A DNA stretch of 32,025 nt from Candidatus Methylumidiphilus alinenensis (GCA_003242955.1 QJPH01000394.1:1-32025), one strand, 5' to 3'; positions 24,983 to 31,966 are shown, counted from the stretch's first letter. The notes: generated from the sequence alone by a model not told the origin. Translations and numbers: made by a program.

Positions 24983-26092
24983 TCACTCAAAAGCCACATT
25001 CTCGACCACTTCCAGCCCATACCCGGACAACCCTAAATATTTTTTTGGCGAACCCATGACGCGTAACTTGCGCACCCCCAAATCGACCAATATTTGCGCA
25101 CCCGTGCCGGTGGTACGCCAGTCATCGTGGGCTTCCTCCGCATGGGGAAGTTCCACTCCGATGTCTTCCATGCTGTATTGGTGGATGCGCTCCACTAGGG
25201 ATTTGCTGCCTTCTTCCTTGCGAATGACCACCAATAAGCCCCGTCCCTCTTCGGCGATCTTTTGCATGGCCTTGCGCAATGGAAAGGCTGTTTCTTCACG
25301 TTTGCCACTGAACAAATCGCATAGCAAACTCCTACCATGAACCCTTACTAGCACAGGCTCGTCACCTGAAACCTGTCCCATCGCCAGTGCCAAATGCAAG
25401 TTGTTGTCGATCCGATCTTGGTAGGCATAGAGACGAAAATGACCGAATTCGGTGGGAAATTCGCAGGAGCAAATGCGCTCTATGGTTTGTTCGTTTTGGA
25501 TGCGGTAATGGATCAAATCAGCGATAGTGCCAATCTTCAGGCCATGTTGCTTGGCAAACAATTCCAATTCGGGACGGCGCGCCATTGAACCTTCTTCGTT
25601 GAGTATTTCAACAATCACCGCTGCCGGTTCACAACCAGCCAGCCTTGCCAAATCGCAACCCGCCTCGGTGTGGCCTGCCCTGTTCAGCACACCGCCGGGT
25701 TGGGCCATCAACGGAAACACATGCCCAGGTTGTAACAAATCATCAGGCTTGGCGTGCGCAGCCACTGCACATTGGATGGTACGCGCCCGGTCGGCGGCGG
25801 AAATGCCCGTGGTGACGCCACTCGCCGCTTCAATGGAAACGGTGAAATTGGTGGAATGCGGTGTTTTGTTTTCATTCACCATCAACGGCAACCGTAATTG
25901 CTGGCAACGCTCGCGGGTTAGGGTCAGGCATATCAAGCCCCGCCCATAGCGAGCCATGAAATTGACATCCTCCGGGCGGGTGTGGACGGCGGCCATAACC
26001 AGGTCGCCTTCGTTCTCGCGGTCCTCGTCATCCATGATGACGACCATTTTACCTAGGCGTATGTCTTCTATGATTTCTTCTATGGTATTCAT
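24983..26092 (-). CDS. ribBA: 3,4-dihydroxy-2-butanone-4-phosphate synthase with degenerate GTP cyclohydrolase II domain
   Basis: A 369-aa riboflavin-pathway enzyme making the four-carbon unit from ribulose 5-phosphate. The DHBP synthase domain (~1-200) has DDEDRENEGD at 21-30 and NRAGHTEAGCDLARLAG around 137-153 with the catalytic-site His/Glu. The C-terminal ~165 residues align with GTP cyclohydrolase II (RIDNNLHLAL, RVHGRSLLCDLFSGKREE), but the zinc-binding Cys-x10-Cys-x-Cys is missing (SGKREE replaces the Cys-rich loop), so that half should be inactive. This matches the proteobacterial RibBA variant with a non-catalytic C-terminus; a separate ribA is expected elsewhere. The start codon overlaps a mini-ORF stop in MITE copy D (TAATG); no Shine-Dalgarno is seen. 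Confidence 0.92.
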   Translation of the reverse strand: MNTIEEIIEDIRLGKMVVIMDDEDRENEGDLVMAAVHTRPEDVNFMARYGRGLICLTLTRERCQQLRLPLMVNENKTPHSTNFTVSIEAASGVTTGISAADRARTIQCAVAAHAKPDDLLQPGHVFPLMAQPGGVLNRAGHTEAGCDLARLAGCEPAAVIVEILNEEGSMARRPELELFAKQHGLKIGTIADLIHYRIQNEQTIERICSCEFPTEFGHFRLYAYQDRIDNNLHLALAMGQVSGDEPVLVRVHGRSLLCDLFSGKREETAFPLRKAMQKIAEEGRGLLVVIRKEEGSKSLVERIHQYSMEDIGVELPHAEEAHDDWRTTGTGAQILVDLGVRKLRVMGSPKKYLGLSGYGLEVVENVAFE

Positions 26093-26240
26093 TAAAGTGT
26101 TTTCAACATTTCAGCGTTTTCAACCAGCGTTTTCAACATCCAAGCTTAGTTAATGAGTCTTGTGTAGGGTAAGTTTTTTAGCTAAATCAATGTCTTATTT
26201 TACGTCATTATTATATTACTCGATAAAGATGAAAACGCTG
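26093..26240 (-). repeat. MITE-like element, copy D, with triplicated end
   Basis: R end at right (GATGAAAACGCTG to 26240, then TA). At left the L end occurs three times in tandem: AGTGTTTTCAACAT (26096, degenerate), CAGCGTTTTCAAC (26112) and CAGCGTTTTCAACATC (26125). The outermost end touches the ribBA start codon. Confidence 0.8.
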
Positions 26241-26273
26241 TACCAAAGAAACCCCACATTCACTCATCTTGCC

Positions 26274-26450
26274 ATCGTTCCCACGCTCCAGCGTCACTCC
26301 CATTAAGTTAAGCGTTTAATCGGAACGCCAAGCCCCAGCTTGGCATCAGGGTGTACCGCGCCAAGCTGGGGCTTGGCGTTCCGTCAAATGCTGATTTCAT
26401 GCTTAATGCATCTTAACTTGATGGCAGTGACGCAGGAGCGTGGGAACCAT
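26274..26450. repeat. Two nested palindromes of the CGTTCCCACGCTCC type
   Basis: The outer arms run from ATCGTTCCCACGCTCCAGCG to a matching segment ending GAGCGTGGGAACCAT. Inner arms: GGAACGCCAAGCCCCAGC (26322) and GCTGGGGCTTGGCGTTCC (to 26382). The outer repeat appears split by the inner one, suggesting successive insertion. A plus-strand open frame across it is not credible. Confidence 0.75.
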
Positions 26451-26467
26451 GCAAAAATTATATTCTT

Positions 26468-26589
26468 TTACATTGCGTCGTTGCGACGAGACCTTCTTTT
26501 TGCTTCTTTCATAGTATGGTTTGCTCATGTCACCAACCAAAGACTTTTTTCTCACGCAAAGGCGCAACGACGCAACGACGCAACGTTAA
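26468..26589. repeat. GCAACG palindromic repeat, copy 2
   Basis: Matches the minus strand of 6742-6870 over its whole length, including CTTCTTTTTGCTTC and the terminal GCAACGACGCAACG run, with scattered substitutions. Confidence 0.7.
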
Positions 26590-26666
26590 GAGCAATAAAC
26601 GCTAGGTTCTTATTCCGGCCTATATCTTGAGCTTCAACGGCACAATGCGTAACATCAGGTAGTAAT

Positions 26667-26864
26667 TCAATGATGGGCAAAACGAGTCCTTCGAAATGCC
26701 GACTCAGCCAAAACCTCCGCTGGCTGAATATGATGCCAGCCTTCCAATTCGGTTTGGACTTCGGAGCGTTTAATGTCCTCGAAAATACGGCGGACATCAA
26801 AACCAAATTCTTCGGCTAGAGATTCTTTAATTGCATGTACTTCATCAATAATCTCGTCACGCAT
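26667..26864 (-). CDS. Small partner (putative antitoxin) of the PIN-domain toxin
   Basis: A 65-aa protein whose ATG (26864) lies 8 nt inside the end of the PIN toxin gene, so translation is coupled. It starts MRDEIIDEVHAIKESLAEEF; this N-terminal helix is shared with the antitoxin-like gene at 3855-4049. No DNA-binding motif is obvious. A longer open frame to 26939 is a shadow. The toxin-then-antitoxin order is the reverse of most vapBC pairs, but is familiar for this PIN subfamily (from memory). Antitoxin role inferred from the pairing. Confidence 0.65.
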   Translation of the reverse strand: MRDEIIDEVHAIKESLAEEFGFDVRRIFEDIKRSEVQTELEGWHHIQPAEVLAESAFRRTRFAHH

Positions 26865-27342
26865 CGTCTTCTCCAAGTAATTCTTCAGGGGTACAAATGA
26901 ATGGAAGCAATAATCCAACCGTTTCGAGATAACTGGCAATTGCCTTTTGCACGATAGGATTGGCTATGTGTTTGCAATTCCATGTCAGTAATATGTCCAT
27001 ACCATGGACAGTGGAAACAGCAATATGCAAGGCATCTTCAACCGCCTTCAATGGCAAAGTTTTCCTCGTTATCAGGGATTCAGCAATGTCGGCGCATTGT
27101 TCGGTCGTGGCAAGCGACGTTAAGTTAAGCAACGAGTCCAACCGACGAGCGGCTGCGATAGAATCACCAGCGGAGCATTCGCGAAGTACGACATCGGACA
27201 CGAACAAGCGAAACTCATATCGCCTATCCCACCCCCGCCGCGTTAGCAACTGACGCGCTGCGCCTACCAAAGATGGGCTGTCCCGTGCGGTAAGATAGCT
27301 TACAATCGAGGTTTCGATGTAGACGCATGGGGATTCAATCAT
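26857..27342 (-). CDS. vapC: VapC-family PIN-domain toxin
   Basis: A 161-aa PIN-domain ribonuclease. Acidic active-site positions: Glu10 in CVYIETSIVSYLTAR (where most PIN proteins have Asp), Glu55 in VVLRECSAGD, Asp103 in VEDALHIA, then LLTWNCKHIAN. The VYIETS start with a C-terminal P-x-I/L region (PFICTPEELLGE) marks a known VapC-like subfamily. It overlaps its downstream small partner by 8 nt. The pair sits inside the riboflavin gene cluster between ribBA and ribE. RNA target unknown. Confidence 0.82.
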   Translation of the reverse strand: MIESPCVYIETSIVSYLTARDSPSLVGAARQLLTRRGWDRRYEFRLFVSDVVLRECSAGDSIAAARRLDSLLNLTSLATTEQCADIAESLITRKTLPLKAVEDALHIAVSTVHGMDILLTWNCKHIANPIVQKAIASYLETVGLLLPFICTPEELLGEDDA

Positions 27343-27380
27343 GCTTTATCATTCCCTTTCTTTGTGCTTGGTTATGAAGG

Positions 27381-27816
27381 TCATTTGATTTTTTCTGTTA
27401 AAAGATCAGACATGCTTTGAAAGCTGCTTGTAATGTAACCGTTCAGCCCCCCTTGGGAGCGCGGGCGTCCCGCCCGCCAAAATTGCGGCCAAGATGGCCG
27501 CGCTCCCAGGAAAAGGCAGGGGGGGCTGAACGGTTACGCTTGTAATTGCGTCGATTGATTTCACACCTAGATCGTCAGACTCGCAACACATTCCATCCGC
27601 TGGGTGCGCGGAACAAACCCCGCAACTCTGTTTCATCATTATACCGACCCATTCATATATTGGTTTTTTTGTTTGTGTGAGTTCAAAACCTAACTGATGA
27701 ATTCTTATAGTAATTTCATGCGCTAAGATAAATTGATGATGGGTTTCTGCTTTGACAAGATCATCAATTAAATTATTGAATCTTCTCTGAAATTGCAGCA
27801 TAAATTCAGCGTCCAA
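27381..27816 (-). pseudogene. Hypothetical gene with C-terminus replaced by a palindromic insertion
   Basis: Current frame: ATG 27816 to stop at 27406, 136 aa. The first ~90 residues look genuine (RRFNNLIDDLVKAETHHQF, then a Cys-containing segment), while the last ~45 are encoded by an inserted palindrome (27435-27537). Subtracting that element plus one 9-bp flanking repeat (112 bp) restores the frame: the protein then continues SSFQSMSDLLTEKIK and stops at TGA 27381, giving 107 aa. The family is not recognised. It may still make a functional protein with an altered tail. Marked as disrupted because the insertion shifts the frame. Confidence 0.65.
27435..27537. mobile_element. Palindromic inserted element with 9-bp direct repeats
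   Basis: Terminal arms GTAACCGTTCAGCCCCCC and GGGGGGCTGAACGGTTAC enclose an inner palindrome (GGGAGCGCGGGCG... to ...GGCCGCGCTCCC). The 103-bp element is flanked by GCTTGTAAT at 27426-27434 and again at 27538-27546, consistent with a target-site duplication. Its terminal GTTCAGCCC/GGGCTGAAC is shared with the palindrome at 30363-30423. It encodes no protein of its own, so any movement would need a transposase from elsewhere. Confidence 0.75.
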
Positions 27817-27918
27817 TTTAGAAAGATTTATTATATTTGCGTCAATAGTGTGATTGACTTGATTGTTATCTCCCTTGATGACAATAGCCTGATTATGTCC
27901 ACCTTGTCCATCTTGATG

Positions 27919-28575
27919 CTATTTTATAAAGCCGCTATTGGCAAGCAATTCCTCCGTGACTCCCCCAGAAGAACAAGCCGCTTTCTCACCCAACAATAGA
28001 CGTTCCAAATACCGGGCAAGCAAATCCACTTCCAAATTGACTTTTCGGCCCGGCTGGAATTCTTCCATAGTCGTCTCGGCCAGGGTATGCGGGACGATGT
28101 TCAAATCGAAGCGTTTACCATCCACCCCGTTGACGGTCAGGCTAACGCCATCCACGCAGATGGAACCTTTCTCCGCAATATATTTTGCCAGATTGGCCGG
28201 GGCTTCGATGACAAAACGCACCGAACGGGCATCGGCACTGCGCTGGACCACTTCCCCGACCCCATCGACATGGCCGGAGACGATATGCCCACCGAGCCGG
28301 GTCGTCGGGGTCAACGCCAATTCCAGATTGACGCGGAAACCGGCTTTCATATTGCCTAAGGTCGTGCGGCTTAGAGTTTCGCGGGATACATCGGCACTAA
28401 ACTGCCCGTCACCGAGTTCAACGGCTGTCAGGCATACGCCACTGACGGCGATGCTGTCGCCTAATTTCACGTCCGCCAAAGGTAGCTTGCCGGTTGAGAG
28501 GGTAAGCCTGAAATCCCCGCCTTTGGGTTGGATATGGCTGATTTTGCCTATGGATTGGATGATGCCGGTGAACAT
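27919..28575 (-). CDS. ribE: Riboflavin synthase, alpha chain
   Basis: A 218-aa enzyme that dismutates two 6,7-dimethyl-8-ribityllumazine molecules into riboflavin. It has the two tandem lumazine-binding domains: MFTGIIQSIGKI at the start, DSIAVSGVCLTAVEL in repeat 1, GHIVSGHVDGVGEV at the junction, and GSICVDGVSLTVNGV in repeat 2. Length is normal. It is separated from ribD (upstream) by the AAA/nuclease operon and from ribBA (downstream) by the disrupted gene and TA pair. The gene symbol is ribE in most Proteobacteria (ribC in some schemes). Confidence 0.95.
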   Translation of the reverse strand: MFTGIIQSIGKISHIQPKGGDFRLTLSTGKLPLADVKLGDSIAVSGVCLTAVELGDGQFSADVSRETLSRTTLGNMKAGFRVNLELALTPTTRLGGHIVSGHVDGVGEVVQRSADARSVRFVIEAPANLAKYIAEKGSICVDGVSLTVNGVDGKRFDLNIVPHTLAETTMEEFQPGRKVNLEVDLLARYLERLLLGEKAACSSGGVTEELLANSGFIK

Positions 28576-28609
28576 GGTTGGTTAATGCACGGGATTAAAT
28601 CGAAGGTGG

Positions 28610-29140
28610 TTAAGAAATTCTAGTTAGGGCGTATTGAGGAAAAGCCAAGGGCCAGGTTTTCTCAGTCAGAACCAGGCAATCAACAACGTATTTCCTCGCC
28701 CAAGGTTTATCAGCCTCTTGGCGAAGCCGGGTAAGCAAATCAGCCCTTAACTGAATCAAGCTGGAATCCTCAAGGGAAAGCTTGTCGGCACCCAGCACAA
28801 ACACATAAAGAATAGGCTTTACATCTCTTGCCATTAAGTGGATATAGGTATAACTGTCCCTTGCCTTAGGTGCTAGTTCATGGTTAATCAAGTCACCGTT
28901 ATTGATTTTGGCAACAAATTTTTGGCGTTGCGTTTTGATGTCAGCTAACGCCTTTTCATCGTTTCCTTTAGGTTTGCAGGATGGGTCTTTAATCTCAACC
29001 ATTATCAAACGATCTGGTTCTTCAACTAGGAAATCGACAAGCTGCAAGCCTTGAGGCTGGGCTTTATCCTTGTTATCCAACCTTTCTGATGGCAAATCGA
29101 GAAAATCAAATTCAAGCTCATTTTCACGCATCACCATCAC
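28610..29140 (-). CDS. PD-(D/E)xK-like partner of the AAA ATPase
   Basis: A 176-aa protein whose ATG overlaps the ATPase stop (ATGA). A short strand-turn-strand has QLVDFL with Asp36, then IMVEIKDP with Glu49-x-Lys51, matching the D...ExK core of the PD-(D/E)xK nuclease fold; the region after it is helical and contains a hydrophobic strand (ILYVFVLGAD). No known family is recognised. Paired with an ABC-type AAA ATPase it resembles in logic the ATPase-plus-effector defence systems (PARIS, Septu, Gabija), but the second protein is not an HNH, TOPRIM or UvrD-like protein. Nuclease activity is inferred from the motif only; a structural or regulatory role is possible. Confidence 0.55.
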   Translation of the reverse strand: MMVMRENELEFDFLDLPSERLDNKDKAQPQGLQLVDFLVEEPDRLIMVEIKDPSCKPKGNDEKALADIKTQRQKFVAKINNGDLINHELAPKARDSYTYIHLMARDVKPILYVFVLGADKLSLEDSSLIQLRADLLTRLRQEADKPWARKYVVDCLVLTEKTWPLAFPQYALTRIS

Positions 29141-30171
29141 TTGCTTCCTTGCAATGCGCGGCTTATGTCACGCTTATAAAGATCACTGAATGTTCCCGCA
29201 ATGGCGTTTGGACTTATAAATAGATACTCATCTGTAGAGTGTGAGGAAACCGGATCGGAGTCTTTATCTCGAAACAACGAGATATAGTGAACAGCATCCT
29301 CTTTCTTCTTACGCAAATCAAATTCCTTAAGCAACACATAATTATGCGTCGTCAAAAAAATCTGCACACCTTGGCGCTGCAATTCCAACAATGTTTTGAC
29401 GACTAAGCCAAGCAATGAAGGACTCAGGTTAGCCTCAGGCTCGTCCCAAAATAAAACCGCTCCAGGATTTAATGAGCCATTTTGAACCAATAACCAAATC
29501 AAAGCCAATTTACGCACACCCTCGGCCAATAAGCTGAACTCAAATTCACCTTGCTTGTTCTTCAAGAAAAAATGTTCGCCTCTGATGATCACCTTACCAC
29601 CTATTGCCTTGCCTAATTCTTTGTGCAATTTTTCATAGGTTGGATTTGGCAATTCTTTCAGCTTAGGCAAATAGGCTTCCATCAGGACATCGCGAAAAAC
29701 TTCTTCAAAGGATATTTCACGTTTGGCGAACAATGAGAGGAACCCAGGGGCATGGGTCAACATTTCCTTGACTGGTATATAAACGCTTTCCAAGGCATCG
29801 TTCGACCATGACAAATCATCAGTTGGTAGAAAATAAATTTTTTCCTTCCTACCTGGAAAAACTGTTGTCAGTTTCTGATTATTGTCTCTAGTAATGACAA
29901 TGCTAGTTACAGCATTACTCGTTACAGGACGACGGTAAAGACGTTGATAGTCACCACCTAAAGGAGAAAACACACTACATAGCTTATCCACATAATGCTT
30001 ATCCTTTCCCTCCCCCACCGTAATCGCACACGCCGCATACAGCACTTTCAAAATATGTGTCTTGCCGGTTCCGTTCACGCCGATAAACGCATTCACGCCA
30101 TCGGAAAATTCCAAATCCAACTTGGCGAAGCAGGTGAAGTTTTCCAGTTCTAAACGGGTGATTTTTCCCAT
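29137..30171 (-). CDS. AAA family ATPase (SMC/ABC-like, AAA_15/AAA_21 type)
   Basis: A 344-aa ATPase. Walker A GVNGTGKT at 31-38, an ABC-like signature region (LLAEGVRKLALIWLL), Walker B VLFWDEPEANLSP around 239, and a switch His in IFLTTHN at about 276. The N-terminal ITRLELENFTCF is typical of RecF/OLD-like ATPases. No TOPRIM domain is present. Such ATPases often sense or regulate an effector encoded next door, here the D-ExK protein with a 4-nt overlap. ATG 30171 is preferred; a GTG at 30180 in the same frame would add three residues. MITE copy E ends only 4-14 bp upstream, so native leader sequence is absent and no Shine-Dalgarno is visible. Confidence 0.82.
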   Translation of the reverse strand: MGKITRLELENFTCFAKLDLEFSDGVNAFIGVNGTGKTHILKVLYAACAITVGEGKDKHYVDKLCSVFSPLGGDYQRLYRRPVTSNAVTSIVITRDNNQKLTTVFPGRKEKIYFLPTDDLSWSNDALESVYIPVKEMLTHAPGFLSLFAKREISFEEVFRDVLMEAYLPKLKELPNPTYEKLHKELGKAIGGKVIIRGEHFFLKNKQGEFEFSLLAEGVRKLALIWLLVQNGSLNPGAVLFWDEPEANLSPSLLGLVVKTLLELQRQGVQIFLTTHNYVLLKEFDLRKKKEDAVHYISLFRDKDSDPVSSHSTDEYLFISPNAIAGTFSDLYKRDISRALQGSK

Positions 30172-30184
30172 GTAATTCACTAAA

Positions 30185-30220
30185 CAGCGTTTTCAACATC
30201 AAATGGTTACTTGATAGGGC
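30185..30220 (-). repeat. MITE-like element, copy E, single L end only
   Basis: CAGCGTTTTCAACATC followed by AAATGGTTACTTGATAG, almost identical to the L end of copy A, but no matching right end within the next ~300 bp. It is a half element or the relic of a deletion. It lies directly upstream of the AAA ATPase start. Confidence 0.7.
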
Positions 30221-30311
30221 GTATGGTTGTGCCAGATATTTTTTCAATCACCCCTTTTTGTAAACAGCGAGTGACCATGCCCCAACCAGTCTCGCCATCC
30301 CTGGAACCTAG

Positions 30312-30334
30312 ATTCCGGCAGTCCATGCCGGAAT
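30312..30334. repeat. Short REP-like palindrome
   Basis: ATTCCGGCA, a five-base spacer, then TGCCGGAAT. Widespread REP-type intergenic hairpin. Confidence 0.7.
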
Positions 30335-30362
30335 GACGGTGCTTCTTTCTCACAGGCTTTGG

Positions 30363-30423
30363 TCATCGTTCAGCCCGATTGGGTGAGTCCGTAGCACTCC
30401 ATGCTTGGTGGGCTGAACGATGA
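30363..30423. repeat. Palindrome with GTTCAGCCC arms
   Basis: TCATCGTTCAGCCC at 30363 faces GGGCTGAACGATGA ending at 30423; the intervening ~33 bp is not self-complementary. The arm core GTTCAGCCC is the same as in the element inserted at 27435-27537. No convincing flanking direct repeat was found here. Confidence 0.65.
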
Positions 30424-30515
30424 TCAAGGCCTTCTCACATCTACAAAACGGAGCCACAAAACCCTGATTAAGCCGGACGCTCCGACTCAATCAACGCTAC
30501 AGCACTGTCAAATTG

Positions 30516-30634
30516 CAGCGTTTTCATCTTTAACATAAAACTAAAAATAATGACTAACATCAAAATGGTTCATTAATTGAATGCTTTAAAAACAACAAGC
30601 CCCATCAAGTCATTATCTGATGTTGAAAACGCTG
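30516..30634 (+). repeat. MITE-like element, copy F
   Basis: R end CAGCGTTTTCATCTTTAACAT at left, nearly identical to copy B over the first ~30 bp; L end GATGTTGAAAACGCTG at right, then TA. 119 bp, ending 14 bp before the ribD stop. The only complete copy besides A not facing a start codon. Confidence 0.85.
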
Positions 30635-30648
30635 TACCGGGCTTCACA

Positions 30649-31791
30649 TTACTTGCATAATATCATCCGCACATCCTTCCCCACCCGCCGCACGTCCTTT
30701 AAATTCATTTCATAACGGTCAGACATACGCTCCAAATCCGGCAAATGGAACAAGCCTCTGCCGCGGTCTCCCAGAACGCAGGGGGCTAGATAAACCACCC
30801 ATTCATCGACGAGTCCGTCCCGTAACAATTCCCCATTGAGCGTAGCCCCCGCCTCTACGATGACCTCGTTGAACTCTAGCTGGCCCAGCAGTTCCATCGC
30901 CGCATTCAAATCGACCCTTTCGTCCAAACCAGCCGGTAAAAGGTGGATTTCAGCACCCGCATCCCGCAGTTTTTCGGCTTCCCTAGCCTCGGTTTGCAGC
31001 CCAAGAACCAAAGTTCGACCCGGTTGGGCGATAAGCTTTGCCGTCGGCTGCAACCTGAAATGTGAATCCACCACGACACGCGCCGGTTGACGCTCTGCGG
31101 CTATGCCTTGAATCCCTTCTCCCTTTTGGAGAGGGTCGGTGAGAGGTGGTTGAGAATAACGTGCTGTCAAGAAAGGGTCATCGGCCAGCACCGTCCCAAT
31201 CCCGGTGAGGATGGCGGAACTACGTGCGCGTAATCGGTGAACATCGTGCCGGGCTTCGGGCCCGGTAATCCAGCGACTTTCACCAGAGGCCAGGGCGGTC
31301 CGCCCGTCCAAACTCATCGCCAATTTGCTGGTTACCCAAGGCATGCCCGTTGCCATCCTTTTGCAAAAACCGCGATTGAGTGCTTTGGCCTCTGCTTCCA
31401 GCAAGCCTACGGCAGTCTCAATGTCCGCCGCCGCCAATATTTCCATGCCCTTGCCCGAAACCAGTGGATTCGGGTCCGTCATAGCGGCAATCACCCGGCT
31501 TACCCCGGCAGCGACCAGCCCATCCACACAAGGCGGGGTTCGTCCATAGTGGCTGCAAGGTTCTAGGCTGACATAGGCTGTCGCCCCCCGCGCCGCATCG
31601 CCTGCGTCGCGCAGAGCCAACACTTCGGCATGAGGGCCACCCGCCCATTCATGCCATCCTTCGCCAACGACTGCTCCATCCCGCACCAAAACGCAACCGA
31701 CACGTGGGTTGGGATGCGTGGAATTCATCCCTCGCTCGGCTAGTCTGATGGCTTGCGCCATGAATTGCGCATCTTCAGCAGTGAATGGCAT
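30649..31791 (-). CDS. ribD: Bifunctional riboflavin-specific deaminase/reductase
   Basis: A 380-aa enzyme carrying out deamination of diaminohydroxyphosphoribosylaminopyrimidine and the following NADPH reduction. The N-terminal cytidine deaminase-like domain (~1-145) has GGPHAEVLAL (His54, Glu56) and EPCSHYGRTPPC (Cys79, Cys88), the zinc and catalytic set. The C-terminal reductase domain (~150-380) has VTSKLAMSLDGRTAL and EAGATLNGELL. Length is normal. ATG 31791 sits 6 bp from MITE copy G, with no Shine-Dalgarno visible. No FMN riboswitch was recognised upstream. Confidence 0.95.
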   Translation of the reverse strand: MPFTAEDAQFMAQAIRLAERGMNSTHPNPRVGCVLVRDGAVVGEGWHEWAGGPHAEVLALRDAGDAARGATAYVSLEPCSHYGRTPPCVDGLVAAGVSRVIAAMTDPNPLVSGKGMEILAAADIETAVGLLEAEAKALNRGFCKRMATGMPWVTSKLAMSLDGRTALASGESRWITGPEARHDVHRLRARSSAILTGIGTVLADDPFLTARYSQPPLTDPLQKGEGIQGIAAERQPARVVVDSHFRLQPTAKLIAQPGRTLVLGLQTEAREAEKLRDAGAEIHLLPAGLDERVDLNAAMELLGQLEFNEVIVEAGATLNGELLRDGLVDEWVVYLAPCVLGDRGRGLFHLPDLERMSDRYEMNLKDVRRVGKDVRMILCK

Positions 31792-31797
31792 GGCTTA

Positions 31798-31915
31798 CAG
31801 CGTTTTTAATATCGAATAGTTACTTGTTGGGTTATACCATTTTGCAAAGCACAGACACACAGGATAGTTTGAATGAGTGTCCTTTATTATTTTCCTTTGT
31901 TAAGAAAAAACGCTG
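31798..31915 (-). repeat. MITE-like element, copy G (diverged)
   Basis: CAGCGTTTTTAATATCGAATAG at left (L type, facing ribD), preceded by TA; AAAAAACGCTG at right followed by TA. 118 bp. More diverged than the others: the outward mini-ORF start ATG has become ATA. Confidence 0.75.
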
Positions 31916-31966
31916 TACATGAATGCAAATCGGGACTCCTAGCGGTGAAAAAAATGGCACATAGGC

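Noticed and set aside
26340-26630. 96-aa plus-strand open frame
   Set aside because: Entirely made of nested palindromic repeats.
26552-26806. Minus-strand frame with protein-like stretch near EGLVLPIIELLPD
   Set aside because: Overlaps the better supported antitoxin gene in another frame and ends in the GCAACG repeat; no start signal.
29999-30247. 82-aa minus-strand frame starting upstream of the AAA ATPase
   Set aside because: It is the read-through of the MITE mini-ORF into the ATPase gene in the wrong frame.
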